A stretch of 64,000 bases of DNA from an uncultured Lachnospiraceae bacterium (GCA_910578405.1 CAJTQO010000006.1:41999-105998); one strand, 5' to 3'; numbered from the stretch's first letter, positions 26,350-34,779 are shown. Notes: generated by a model not told the origin, from the sequence alone. Numbers and translations: made by a program.

Positions 26350-27225
26350 CTATCCCAGCCCCTTTCTGATTTCTTCCGCTTTCCTCCGGTATTCCAGCGC
26401 TTTTCTGTCTTGCGTCAGCCGGTCGCACACTGCTGCGCAATTTTCACACAATACGGCATAACTTTGATTTTCACCAAAATGTTTCTTTACTTCCTCTAAA
26501 GCTTTTTCATAGGAAGCCAGCGCGCTTTGATAGTCCCCCATCCGGTAGCAGGCTTCCCCTGCCCCGGCCAAGGCTGCGCTGTAATGAGCATCCGTCCTCC
26601 CGTTCTCGCCTACCTTTTCAAAAAGTCCCAGAGCCTCTTTCAAAGCGGCGGAAGCTTCTTGGGAGCGGTTTAACTTAAAATATAGAAGCGCAAGATTTGT
26701 CAATGTTGTGGCCTGTTCCGCGTCGCTTTCGGTGAGCCTGCGAATAATATCCAAGGCTTTTTTTGCCGTTTCCACTGCTTTTTCATTTTCATCCATCTGC
26801 TCTAACAGGATACTCATGTTATTATACAGCCCTGCAAAACGATAATCCTCTTCCGGCAGGAGCCTGTCATAAATGTTTAGGGCCTGGCAGTAATAACTGT
26901 ATGCCTGTTTGACGTCTCCCGCCGCCCGGTATGCCGTAGCGGCATTTAACAGCGTAGTGGCAAAATGCTCACTGCCTTCCAACTGCAGTTCTTCCATCAG
27001 CAGCAATACGTCCTCCGCAATGTCCGACGCCTTTTTATGCTGTGACACGCTACGGTAAAAACCTATCATTTCATTGCCGATGGAAATGTAAGCTCCATAA
27101 TCTTCCTTTTCCTTTGCCTCTTGTAGGGAAGCCAACAAATATGGCTCTACTTTGTCCAGTTCATTTTTTTGGAAATACCCATCCAGCCGTGTAAAAAATT
27201 CATCTATATGGAATCCCTGTCCCAT
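26350..27225 (-). CDS. Tetratricopeptide repeat protein
   Basis: 291 residues made almost entirely of TPR-type helix pairs: clear repeats are LLNAATAYRAAGDVKQAYSYY (about 103), LYNNMSILLEQMDENEKAV, TNLALLYFKLNRSQEA and AGAGEACYRMGDYQSALASYEKAL. No signal peptide or membrane segment. AAGGAGA precedes the ATG. It is the first gene of a short operon with DUF4037 copy 1. TPR arrays bind proteins; the pairing with DUF4037 suggests it handles that protein or its partner (inference). Confidence 0.9.
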   Translation of the reverse strand: MGQGFHIDEFFTRLDGYFQKNELDKVEPYLLASLQEAKEKEDYGAYISIGNEMIGFYRSVSQHKKASDIAEDVLLLMEELQLEGSEHFATTLLNAATAYRAAGDVKQAYSYYCQALNIYDRLLPEEDYRFAGLYNNMSILLEQMDENEKAVETAKKALDIIRRLTESDAEQATTLTNLALLYFKLNRSQEASAALKEALGLFEKVGENGRTDAHYSAALAGAGEACYRMGDYQSALASYEKALEEVKKHFGENQSYAVLCENCAAVCDRLTQDRKALEYRRKAEEIRKGLG

Positions 27226-27400
27226 TCTCCTTCCACCTTTACCTCTCTTTGTTTAAAAAATATCCCTGCAATCTGCAAACCCGTTTCCCATCTCTCATCC
27301 CTGCTGCAGCTCTATGCAAATAAACGATTGAAATAATATTCCATTTTCACGGATATTGGAGGAATTAACCTGTAGGCAGGACGTTCATGCAAATATGCCC

Positions 27401-27889
27401 TTATTTGTTATTAATATAATTTACAAGCCCTTCCGAGTCAATGATTTTCTGCATAAATTCCGGAAAAGCCTGGCCTTGGAACGTTGTTCCCTTCGTCAGG
27501 TTCGTAATTACCCCGGAATCAAAATCCACCTCCACCTCGTCCCCTGCCCCGATGCCTTTGGAGGCTTCCGGGCATTCAATAATCGGCAGGCCAATATTAA
27601 TGGCATTACGGTAAAAAATCCTGGCGAACGTTTCTGCAATTACGCAGCTTACCCCGGCGGCTTTGATTGCAATAGGCGCATGTTCTCTGGATGAGCCACA
27701 GCCGAAGTTTTTGTCTGCAACGATAATATCCCCTTTCTGCACTTTTTTCACAAAATCTTTGTCGATATCCTCCATGCAGTGTGTGGCAAGCTCCTCCGGG
27801 TCGGAGGAATTCAGATACCTTGCCGGAATAATGACATCTGTATCCACATTGTCGCCATATTTAAATACTGTCCCTTTTGCTGATTTCAT
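27401..27889 (-). CDS. leuD: 3-isopropylmalate dehydratase small subunit LeuD
   Basis: 162-residue swivel-domain subunit of isopropylmalate isomerase in leucine synthesis. It has GDNVDTDVIIPARYLN at 12-27 and GCGSSREHAPIAI near 63, both diagnostic; the short archaeal/clostridial form is typical length. It pairs with leuC 87 bases upstream on the same strand. No leuA or leuB is in the window. The same domain type also occurs in homoaconitase and citraconate enzymes, but pairing with LeuC makes leucine synthesis the best reading. Confidence 0.93.
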   Translation of the reverse strand: MKSAKGTVFKYGDNVDTDVIIPARYLNSSDPEELATHCMEDIDKDFVKKVQKGDIIVADKNFGCGSSREHAPIAIKAAGVSCVIAETFARIFYRNAINIGLPIIECPEASKGIGAGDEVEVDFDSGVITNLTKGTTFQGQAFPEFMQKIIDSEGLVNYINNK

Positions 27890-27976
27890 ATTTATTTTCC
27901 TTTCTTACTCCGCTTTCTAACGTCTGTATCCCTCTTTTACTTACATAGCAATATTATGCAGACAACATTCCGGTTT

Positions 27977-29239
27977 TTATAATTGACATGGGCAGGAAAT
28001 CTTCCCTGTGATGGCGCTTGCCGCAGCCACTGCCGGGCTTGCAAGATAAATCTCTGAGTTTACATGTCCCATACGTCCGACAAAATTGCGGTTCGTAGTG
28101 GAAACACAGCGCTCTCCTTCTGCCAATATCCCCATATATCCGCCCAGGCAGGGACCGCAGGTGGGTGTGCTTACTACCGCTCCGGCTTCAATAAATGTCT
28201 TTAAAAGCCCCTCTTCCATAGCCTGCAGATAAATAGCCTGGGTGGCAGGGATAATAATGCAGCGCATTCCTTTTGCCACATGCCTGCCCGCCAAAATTTT
28301 TGCCGCCACACGCAAGTCATCCAATCGTCCGTTCGTGCAGGAACCGATTACCACCTGGTCAATCGGAATGTCTTCTTTTATTTCGTCAATAGTCTTTGTA
28401 TTTTCCGGCAGGTGAGGGAAAGCTATCGTAGGCCGCAGCATACTTAAGTCAATGGTATATTCCATATCATAGACCGCATCCTCATCCGCTTCATATATCG
28501 TATAGGCTTTTTGGGAATGTTCTTTCATATACGCAACAGCCAGGCTGTCTACCGGGAAAATCCCATTTTTCCCCCCAGCTTCTATGGCCATATTGGCTAT
28601 GGTAAAGCGATCGTCCATGGATAAGTTCTGAATTCCCTCTCCGGTAAATTCCATGGATTTGTACAAAGCGCCGTCTACGCCGATTTTTCCAATAATATGT
28701 AAGATTACATCTTTGCCGCTCACCCATTCGGAAGGCTTTCCGACTATGTGAAAACGAATGGCTCCTGGCACCTTAAACCATGCTTTCCCCGTTGCCATGC
28801 CCGCGGCCATATCCGTACTCCCAACGCCTGTGGAAAACGCCCCCAAAGCCCCATAAGTGCAGGTATGGGAATCTGCGCCAATTATCACGTCCCCTGCCAC
28901 GGTTAGCCCCTTTTCCGGCAGTAACGCATGTTCAATCCCCATTTCCCCTACCTCGAAATAATTGGTAATCCCATTCCGGCAGGCAAATTCCCGGACGCAT
29001 TTGCAATGTTCCGCAGATTTGATATCTTTATTGGGCACGAAATGATCCGGCACCAAAGCAATTTTGTCCTTGTCAAAGACGCCGTCCACCTTCATTTTTT
29101 CCATTTCTTTGATGGCCACAGGGCTTGTAATATCATTCCCAAGCACAAGATCCAGGTCTGCTTCAATCAATTGACCTGCTTCCACCCGTTCCAGTCCGGC
29201 ATGTGCCGCTAAAATCTTTTGGGTCATTGTCATTCCCAT
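27977..29239 (-). CDS. leuC: 3-isopropylmalate dehydratase large subunit LeuC
   Basis: An AGGAGGAA site precedes ATG 29239 (MGMTMTQKILA), so this is chosen over the open extension to 29317; the product has 420 residues, normal for the clostridial LeuC type. Cluster-binding cysteines are visible: Cys in VIGSCTNGRLDDLR and the pair in TPTCGPCLGGYMG, which hold the [4Fe-4S] cluster. GADSHTCTYGALGAF is the substrate-site signature. It is transcribed with leuD from the promoter at 29290-29317. Confidence 0.95.
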   Translation of the reverse strand: MGMTMTQKILAAHAGLERVEAGQLIEADLDLVLGNDITSPVAIKEMEKMKVDGVFDKDKIALVPDHFVPNKDIKSAEHCKCVREFACRNGITNYFEVGEMGIEHALLPEKGLTVAGDVIIGADSHTCTYGALGAFSTGVGSTDMAAGMATGKAWFKVPGAIRFHIVGKPSEWVSGKDVILHIIGKIGVDGALYKSMEFTGEGIQNLSMDDRFTIANMAIEAGGKNGIFPVDSLAVAYMKEHSQKAYTIYEADEDAVYDMEYTIDLSMLRPTIAFPHLPENTKTIDEIKEDIPIDQVVIGSCTNGRLDDLRVAAKILAGRHVAKGMRCIIIPATQAIYLQAMEEGLLKTFIEAGAVVSTPTCGPCLGGYMGILAEGERCVSTTNRNFVGRMGHVNSEIYLASPAVAAASAITGKISCPCQL

Positions 29240-29289
29240 TTCCAATTCCTCCTGTCTTTGTTTCCACTTTTCTATAAATGAATATATAG

Positions 29290-29317
29290 ATTGTACCATA
29301 TTCCTGCCTTGTTGCAA
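29290..29317 (-). promoter_or_regulatory. Promoter of leuCD
   Basis: Minus strand -35 TTGCAA (29312-29317), 16-base spacer, -10 TACAAT (29290-29295) with an extended TGG. It lies about 50 bases from the leuC ATG, leaving too short a leader for a T-box or attenuator. Confidence 0.55.
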
Positions 29318-29423
29318 AATAGATTCTCTTTATATCTTACATAATCTGCAGTTGTGCAATCATGTTCAGGTTTTATCCTTATATTTGAAAAAGCTTTGCC
29401 TGTCCGGAGCGGAAGCAAGTATA

Positions 29424-29486
29424 AACAATCCTTCTGCAAGAGGGCGCGTTTTTTTGTCCGCGCCTACAAAAAGCAGAAGGATTGTT
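29424..29486. repeat. Nested inverted repeat (possible hairpin RNA or terminator)
   Basis: Perfect 14-bp outer arms (AACAATCCTTCTGC and GCAGAAGGATTGTT) enclose a second perfect stem GGCGCG/CGCGCC with a ten-base loop containing seven T. It sits 62 bases past the cysK-like stop on the minus strand and upstream of the leuC promoter. No T run follows the outer arm in either direction, so it is not a simple terminator. Confidence 0.6.
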
Positions 29487-29547
29487 ACACAATTCTTCCG
29501 GAAAGAGGCAAAGCTGTAATTATAGGAAAACCACACTGTCCGATGCT

Positions 29548-30480
29548 TTAACCGGAAAACAATGGGGTGGAATAATACCGTTCCGCCGTATCCGGCAGCA
29601 CTGTCACCACGGTTTTCCCTTTTCCCAGCTTTTGTGCCAGTTTCAAAGCTGCCGCCACGTTCGTCCCGCTGGAAATGCCACACATAATCCCTTCCATCCG
29701 TGCCAAATCCTTTGCCGTCTGTATCGCTTCCTCATCCGTTACAATATAAACATCATCATAAATATCCTGATTCAGATTTTCCGGAATCAGCCCGTCGCCA
29801 ATGCCCATCTGCAGGTGGGTTCCTATAGCGCCGCCAGCGAGTATGGCGGCATTTTCCGGCTCCACTGCCCATATCACAATATCCGGATTCTGAGCCTTCA
29901 ATACTTCTCCAATGCCGCTTATCGTCCCACCTGTCCCAATGCCGGAACAGAAACCATGAATTGGGCCAGCCACCTGCTCCATAATTTCCAGTCCCGTATG
30001 ATGTTTATGCACCATAGGGTTTGCCGGATTCTCAAACTGCTGGGGAATATATACTTTCGGGTTTTCTTCCGCCATTTTTTTTGCCGTAGCCAGGCATTCA
30101 TCAATACATTCCCCAATATTGCCCGCATCGTGGACTAAGCGCACTTCCGCCCCATAATGCCGCACCAATTTCCTGCGTTCCTCACTAACAGAATCCGGCA
30201 TAATAATAATGGTGCGGTACCCTTTTACAGCCCCCACCAGCGCAAGGCCAATCCCTTGGTTGCCGCTGGTTGGCTCCACAATAATGGTATCCTTCTGTAT
30301 CAGCCCTTCCTTTTCCGCCTGGCAAATCATATAATAGGCAGTCCGTGTTTTTATGGAACCTCCTACATTCAGCCCTTCAAATTTAACCAATACTTCCGCA
30401 TTTTCCTGACGGTTGTTCATACGCTGCAAACGTATCATTGGCGTATGCCCTATGGCGCCCAATATTGTATCATATATCAT
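29548..30480 (-). CDS. Cysteine synthase-family PLP enzyme (CysK-like, variant active site)
   Basis: 310 residues of fold type II PLP enzyme, the length of O-acetylserine sulfhydrylase. The PLP lysine is Lys44 in GGSIKTR, where classic CysK has SVKDR; the substrate-binding loop at 71-76 is TSGNQG instead of TSGNTG; the PLP phosphate loop GIGTGGTISG and the C-terminal LPDTAERYYST are normal. Replacement of the loop Thr that touches the substrate carboxylate suggests altered amino-acid substrate use, so the reaction (acetylserine plus sulfide, or a relative such as another beta-replacement) is left open. It is flanked by leucine genes and a DUF2809 gene; no cysE is adjacent. Confidence 0.85.
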   Translation of the reverse strand: MIYDTILGAIGHTPMIRLQRMNNRQENAEVLVKFEGLNVGGSIKTRTAYYMICQAEKEGLIQKDTIIVEPTSGNQGIGLALVGAVKGYRTIIIMPDSVSEERRKLVRHYGAEVRLVHDAGNIGECIDECLATAKKMAEENPKVYIPQQFENPANPMVHKHHTGLEIMEQVAGPIHGFCSGIGTGGTISGIGEVLKAQNPDIVIWAVEPENAAILAGGAIGTHLQMGIGDGLIPENLNQDIYDDVYIVTDEEAIQTAKDLARMEGIMCGISSGTNVAAALKLAQKLGKGKTVVTVLPDTAERYYSTPLFSG

Positions 30481-30595
30481 AATTTATATTCTCCTATTCC
30501 CTATTCCGCATTTCGTAGACTGTGCCTCTCTTATAATCCTTACAGCATCCGGTTATTTTTATATACTATGTATTTCCCTGCTTTCGGTACCTGTT

Positions 30596-31000
30596 TTATC
30601 TTTTATGAAAGGGCGAAACATAGGAAGTTTTTCTTTTGTTTTTTATCCTATACTCTCCAAGAGCCAGCGCCAGGCACCCGGCTCCATAGCAGACAATGTC
30701 CTTTATGTCAAAGGTCGAACCTAAAATTACCCTGGCAATCCATATATGTTCCATGCCTAATAAAGCCGCCAGCCGGAAGTATTGGCTTACTTCTACCGCT
30801 GTGGCAAATAGGAACACCCATAGTGGGAGCCGCTTCACTCCGTCCGGAAAGACAATACGGACAGCAAAATATGGCAGCGCCACCACCAGTATATCCCCTA
30901 CATAGGGACGAATGAACCGATCCCGCACATAAAGCGCAATATAAGCTTCCAATAGAAACAAAAGCAAAAAAATTACGGCAAACCAACCTCTCTTTTTCAT
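30596..31000 (-). CDS. DUF2809 family membrane protein
   Basis: 134 residues with four hydrophobic segments (about 5-23, 36-52, 58-75, 110-125). Diagnostic DUF2809 features are the RDRFIRPYVGDILVV segment at 26-40 and GSTFDIKDIVCYGAGC near 93-108. The family is known as a small integral membrane protein of unknown function. Its start overlaps the stop of the DUF3737 gene (ATGA), so the two are translationally coupled. Confidence 0.85.
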   Translation of the reverse strand: MKKRGWFAVIFLLLFLLEAYIALYVRDRFIRPYVGDILVVALPYFAVRIVFPDGVKRLPLWVFLFATAVEVSQYFRLAALLGMEHIWIARVILGSTFDIKDIVCYGAGCLALALGEYRIKNKRKTSYVSPFHKR

Positions 31001-31842
31001 TGTTTTGTCCCATTTACAATAATCTGGCCTTTGGCCGTTTCATCATCCCGGATAATTTCCCCTACGGACGGCACATAAATGTGACCTTCCGAAGGATTTT
31101 TAATGCTTAACACCGGAGTGGCAATGGTCGCTTCCACCATTGACTTCTCAAAGCAAAGATCGGTTTCCGTCATTTCGCAGTCAATTAATTTTAACCCTTT
31201 GCAGTAACACAATGGCTGTGTGCCTATAATTTTACAATGATCAAACGTCACATTTTCACAATACCAGGCCAGATACTCCCCTTTTACCACACTGTTTTTT
31301 ACTGTCACATTTTTCGCATGCCAAAAAGCATCCTTTGTATCAAACAGGCAATTTTCAAAAACGGAATCCTCTATGTATTGGAAGGAGTATTTCCCTTTTA
31401 ACTGTACGTCCGTAAAAGTAAGCCTGTGGGAACGCATCATAAAATATTCGCTTTGCACCGTACAGTCTGTCATTTCTATGTCATGTACAAACCAGCCAAA
31501 TTCCGGTGAAATCACATCGCATCCTTGCATTTTTACACAACTGCACTCCCTTAGCGCTTTAATCCCGTGCAGTTTTGAGTCTGAAATTCCAATATCTGTG
31601 GAATACCATAAAGCCGCCCTGCAAAGCTGCGTCATTTCCGAATTGCTTATATCCAGTCTGTCCACATGCCAGAAAGGATACCTTAAGTTGAAGTAACAAT
31701 GGGAAACCTGGATATCCTGGCTTTCCTTTAATGCGCTTTCCCCATCCGCAGGCCCGTCAAAATTGCAATTTTTGACCAATACATCCCGGCTTCCGTATAA
31801 GGCCCGTTCCATATCAAAGATTTCATTTTCCACTATTTTCAT
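30997..31842 (-). CDS. DUF3737 family protein, right-handed beta-helix type
   Basis: An AAAGGAG site precedes ATG 31842 (MKIVENEIFDMERALYG), giving 281 residues. The sequence is a series of short parallel-beta repeats with Cys, His and Asp at fixed spacing (FWHVDRLDISNSEM, FVHDIEMTDCTV, FWHAKNVTVKNSVV, WYCENVTFDHCKI), as expected for the pentapeptide/beta-helix DUF3737 family. No signal peptide, so cytoplasmic. Function unknown. Coupled to the DUF2809 gene; a terminator separates it from ilvC upstream. Confidence 0.88.
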   Translation of the reverse strand: MKIVENEIFDMERALYGSRDVLVKNCNFDGPADGESALKESQDIQVSHCYFNLRYPFWHVDRLDISNSEMTQLCRAALWYSTDIGISDSKLHGIKALRECSCVKMQGCDVISPEFGWFVHDIEMTDCTVQSEYFMMRSHRLTFTDVQLKGKYSFQYIEDSVFENCLFDTKDAFWHAKNVTVKNSVVKGEYLAWYCENVTFDHCKIIGTQPLCYCKGLKLIDCEMTETDLCFEKSMVEATIATPVLSIKNPSEGHIYVPSVGEIIRDDETAKGQIIVNGTKQ

Positions 31843-31912
31843 GTTTAGGCTCCTTTCATCTGCAACTGCCCTCTTTGTTTCCTGTGACCGGGGCAAACAA
31901 TGTTTCGTTCCA

Positions 31913-31949
31913 CAAAAAGGCCATCGTTCCTGTCCTGTACCGATGGCCT
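31913..31949 (-). terminator. Rho-independent terminator of ilvC
   Basis: On the minus strand AGGCCATCG and CGATGGCCT form a perfect 9-bp stem with a 14-base loop, followed directly by TTTTTG. It starts about 27 bases after the ilvC stop. Confidence 0.85.
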
Positions 31950-31975
31950 GTCCTGTCTGCTATAAATTATGCGGA

Positions 31976-32995
31976 TTAATTATTAATCAGTTTGTCACTT
32001 TCGTTGTTCCAGCTATACAGCTTGCGGATTTCCTTCCCAACGGTTTCCGAAGGATGCTCTGTTGCCAGTTTCCGCATTGCCTTGAAATGAGCCTGTCCGC
32101 CTGCCGGAGACATATCCAGTAAGAAATCTTTGGCGAAAGAGCCATCCTGAATATCGGAAAGGATTTTCTTCATGGTCTTCTTTGTCTCTTCTGTAATAAT
32201 CTTAGGACCGGTAATATAGTCGCCATATTCAGCGGTATTGGAAATAGAATACCGCATCCCTTCAAAACCGGATTGATAAATCAGGTCAACAATCAACTTC
32301 ATTTCGTGGATGCATTCAAAATATGCATTCCTTTCATCATACCCTGCTTCCACCAGCGTTTCAAAGCCCGCCTGCATCAGGGCGCATACACCGCCGCACA
32401 GTACGGCCTGCTCACCGAAAAGGTCAGTTTCCGTCTCTGTCCGGAAAGTCGTCTCCAATACACCTGCCCTTGCGCCGCCGATTGCCAGCGCATAAGCCAA
32501 AGCCATATCCAATGCTTTGCCTGTAGCGTCCTGATGAACCGCCACCAGACAGGGAACCCCTTTCCCAGCCAGATATTCACTTCTTACCGTATGGCCAGGC
32601 CCTTTGGGCGCAATCATCGTAACATCCACATCCTTAGGAGGCATAATCTGGTTAAAGTGAATATTGAAGCCATGCGCAAACATAAGCATATTCCCCGGCT
32701 CTAAGTTAGGCTCAATAGACTCTTTGTACATTTTCGCCTGCAATTCGTCGTTAATCAGTATCATAATGATATCCGCTTTTTTTGCCGCCTCTGCCGCTGT
32801 ATACACCTGGAAGCCCTGCGCTTGCGCTTTGCTCCAGGATTTGGAGCCTTCATAAAGCCCGATAATAACATTGCATCCGGACTCCTTTGCATTCAATGCA
32901 TGGGCATGTCCCTGGCTGCCATAACCGATGACTGCGATGGTCTTCCCATCCAGCATGGAAAGGTTACAGTCTTCCTGATAATAAATATTTGCCAT
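31976..32995 (-). CDS. ilvC: Ketol-acid reductoisomerase (class I)
   Basis: 339-residue class I KARI converting acetolactate to dihydroxyisovalerate with NAD(P)H and Mg2+ for valine, leucine and isoleucine. It has the Rossmann GYGSQGHAHALN near residues 24-35, cofactor loop LYEGSKSW, the APKGPGHTVR motif, and metal-binding acids in FGEQAVLCGG and ECIHEMKLIVDLIYQSG. The cofactor loop starts with Tyr where many NADPH enzymes have Arg, so cofactor preference may be mixed (inference). It lies 120 bases downstream of ilvN. Confidence 0.97.
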   Translation of the reverse strand: MANIYYQEDCNLSMLDGKTIAVIGYGSQGHAHALNAKESGCNVIIGLYEGSKSWSKAQAQGFQVYTAAEAAKKADIIMILINDELQAKMYKESIEPNLEPGNMLMFAHGFNIHFNQIMPPKDVDVTMIAPKGPGHTVRSEYLAGKGVPCLVAVHQDATGKALDMALAYALAIGGARAGVLETTFRTETETDLFGEQAVLCGGVCALMQAGFETLVEAGYDERNAYFECIHEMKLIVDLIYQSGFEGMRYSISNTAEYGDYITGPKIITEETKKTMKKILSDIQDGSFAKDFLLDMSPAGGQAHFKAMRKLATEHPSETVGKEIRKLYSWNNESDKLINN

Positions 32996-33115
32996 TTCTT
33001 TTTCCTCCGATTATCCTAATAATTTTGTAAGATAAAAACTCTATCAATGAAAGGGGAGCATGGTTTCCACAGCCCTTACCGGAACGATTGGAACGACTTC
33101 CCCTAAGAGTTGCTT

Positions 33116-33619
33116 TTAATCCTCCAAATATGTAACATTCTCAATGCCGCGTCCCAAACCGGTAATTCCTGTCCTGGCCAGCTCTAAAATTTCATAGCCT
33201 TCCAACAGGCTGATAAAGGCTTCAATTTTCGACTGCGCCCCTGTCAGTTCCACCACCAGGCTTTCCGGCGCCACATCCACGATTTTGGCCCGGAAAATGT
33301 CCGCCACTGATATTACGGCCTGCCGTTCTTTTGCCGCTGCCTTCACCTTAATCAGCACCAGTTCCCGGTATACACTGTCGTCCGGTTCCAAAATCTTAAT
33401 ATCCCGCACATCCACTAATTTCGCTACCTGCTTTTCAATCTGATCCAAGATTTCGTCATCGCCGGATGTTACAATAGTAATCCTGGTGTATCTGGGATCT
33501 GCCGTCACCCCTGCCGTAATGCTTTCAATATTGTAGCCGCGCCTGGAAAACAGCCCGGATATCCGGCTCAAAACACCTGATGTATTATCTACCAAAAGCT
33601 GAAATACTTTTTTACGCAT
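33116..33619 (-). CDS. ilvN: Acetolactate synthase small (regulatory) subunit
   Basis: ATG 33619 (MRKKVFQLLVDN) with a GGAGGA site gives 167 residues. The N-terminal ACT domain (about 4-75) begins VLSRISGLFSRRGYNIESI and binds valine for feedback control; the C-terminal half (from about 80) has the ACT-like domain that contacts the catalytic subunit. The catalytic ilvB is not in the window; having the regulatory subunit directly before ilvC without ilvB is unusual. A near-consensus promoter lies at 33687-33715. Confidence 0.95.
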   Translation of the reverse strand: MRKKVFQLLVDNTSGVLSRISGLFSRRGYNIESITAGVTADPRYTRITIVTSGDDEILDQIEKQVAKLVDVRDIKILEPDDSVYRELVLIKVKAAAKERQAVISVADIFRAKIVDVAPESLVVELTGAQSKIEAFISLLEGYEILELARTGITGLGRGIENVTYLED

Positions 33620-33686
33620 CTGCTTCCTCCGTTTCCACTTTAGCCGCCATGCAGCCATATTGCACAACAGCATAAACCCGACTTTT

Positions 33687-33715
33687 ATTTTATCAACTGT
33701 CCTTTAAAAAGTCAA
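33687..33715 (-). promoter_or_regulatory. Promoter of ilvN-ilvC
   Basis: Minus strand -35 TTGACT (33710-33715), 17-base spacer, -10 TAAAAT (33687-33692), 68 bases before the ilvN ATG. Confidence 0.7.
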
Positions 33716-33727
33716 TATGGTTGCCAT

Positions 33728-33769
33728 AAAAGGCCAAAACGCCCTGCACCGCAGGACGCCCGGCCTTTT
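33728..33769 (-). terminator. Terminator of the cysteine-rich gene
   Basis: Arms AAAAGGCC and GGCCTTTT enclose a second pairing of CCTGC with GCAGG, forming one long hairpin with T runs on both strands. It lies 12 bases after the stop of the cysteine-rich gene and just upstream of the ilvN promoter. Confidence 0.75.
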
Positions 33770-33781
33770 TTACCATATGGC

Positions 33782-34105
33782 TTACTCTTTTTCCTCACAC
33801 CCGCAAGTGCCGCCAGGCGATGGGAAAGAGCCAAAACCCCTTTCCATACAGGAATCATTCCTTGTATCCCTGCAGCCACAGTCATTTCTGGAATCCCGCT
33901 CTCTTCCGCAGCCACAGTCGTTCCTGGAATCCCGCTCCCTCCCGCAGCCACAGTCATTCCTGGAATCCCGCTCTCTTCCACAGGAATCCCCATCGTTGTC
34001 CCTGCATCCGCAAGTTCTCCTCCCAGACGGCCAGCAGCCGTCCGAATTTCCCTGATTGCCGCAGCAACATAGTAAAAGCAATAAGACAAAGCAATTATTC
34101 ATCAT
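33782..34105 (-). CDS. High-cysteine repeat protein (CCCG-type, 'HCB protein 13'-like)
   Basis: 107 residues with 17 cysteines. AAAGGAG precedes the ATG at eight bases. The N-terminus (MMNNCFVLLLLLCCCGN) has a hydrophobic stretch ending in CCCG, as in small clostridial proteins annotated chorion class high-cysteine proteins, which are suspected spore-surface components. After it come TCGC and three exact 12-residue repeats of RERDSRNDCGCG type (residues ~44-79), coded by a 36-bp tandem repeat, and a C-terminal CGCEEKE. Two other frames of similar length over this region are products of the repeat; this frame has the good ribosome binding site. Function unproven. Confidence 0.75.
   Translation of the reverse strand: MMNNCFVLLLLLCCCGNQGNSDGCWPSGRRTCGCRDNDGDSCGRERDSRNDCGCGRERDSRNDCGCGRERDSRNDCGCRDTRNDSCMERGFGSFPSPGGTCGCEEKE
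33872..33979. repeat. Three 36-bp tandem repeats inside the cysteine-rich gene
   Basis: Units at 33872-33907, 33908-33943 and 33944-33979 differ at only a few bases; each codes one RERDSRNDCGCG-like unit on the minus strand. Being a multiple of three, unit number can vary without frameshift. Confidence 0.9.
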
Positions 34106-34160
34106 GTTTTCAACTCCTTTATGATATGCTTTATCTTATGCCTCTAAACGGAAAGCGTGA

Positions 34161-34688
34161 CTACAAAATCTTCCTGCGGATATAGGCAAAAGTTCTGTCC
34201 TCTCCGTGTTTTGCCAGCATCCAAAGCAGTTTTTCCAACAATGCCTTCGTATTTTTATGCAAAGGGGGCCTGGTCTTGCCTGACATGTAATATTCCAAAG
34301 GGGCGCTGTCTGTATAGTCTTCTTTTTTGTAAACCTTGCAGGCGGCAATGCGGTCCATCAGCATCTCCACTACATACCGCGTCGGCATTGGCGCCGGAGC
34401 CATGCCGCCCGGTATGCCTTTGGAGCTATAGTCAATCCAGTATTCATAATGATGCTTATTGCGTCCCTTGTGGTGCAGCCAGGCGCTGGAATAGCCAATA
34501 TCCTCCCTTTCCGCATTGTTTGGACTGCGGTTCCCCTGATAATATTTTGCGCCTACCCAAAACTCCGTAGGACTGTATTTGGACAAGTCATGCGTCAGCC
34601 CCTGATAATACAGCCCGACTTTAAAACAGCCCTTCATCACCAAATAACGGTGGTAAGTAATCGTCTTAAAATGTTTCCATATTTTCAT
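34161..34688 (-). CDS. DUF5662 family protein
   Basis: The frame is open to 34871, but a GGGGAGA site precedes ATG 34688 (MKIWKHFKTITYHRYLVM), giving 175 residues, and the longer frame would overlap the GH13 gene. The protein has a helical, His-rich body: LTHDLSKYSPTEF, AWLHHKGRNKHHYEYWIDY, and PTRYVVEMLMDRIAAC. Pairs of His and Asp (HDLSK, HHKGRNKHH) resemble HD-type metal sites, so a metal-binding function is plausible. Known only as DUF5662. It lies downstream of the GH13-like gene on the same strand. Confidence 0.82.
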   Translation of the reverse strand: MKIWKHFKTITYHRYLVMKGCFKVGLYYQGLTHDLSKYSPTEFWVGAKYYQGNRSPNNAEREDIGYSSAWLHHKGRNKHHYEYWIDYSSKGIPGGMAPAPMPTRYVVEMLMDRIAACKVYKKEDYTDSAPLEYYMSGKTRPPLHKNTKALLEKLLWMLAKHGEDRTFAYIRRKIL

Positions 34689-34779
34689 ATCTTCTCCCCA
34701 TTCCTCTGTCAATTTCCAGTAACCCTTTCCCGGTAAAAGCAATGACTGCGCCCGTGCCTTCCCAATCCTAAACAGCTTT

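Larger units (their letters stand above)
29240..29547. other. Intergenic region between cysK-like gene and leuC
   Basis: 308 bases. Contents: the leuCD promoter close to leuC and the nested inverted repeat at 29424-29486. No ORF with a ribosome binding site and no T-box or S-box signature was seen. Confidence 0.5.

Noticed and set aside
29240..29547. T-box or leucine attenuator before leuC
   Set aside because: No T-box core (AGGGTGG) seen and the leader from the promoter is only about 45 bases.
33872..33979. 36-bp repeats considered as a CRISPR array
   Set aside because: Repeats are directly adjacent with no spacers and encode in-frame protein repeats.
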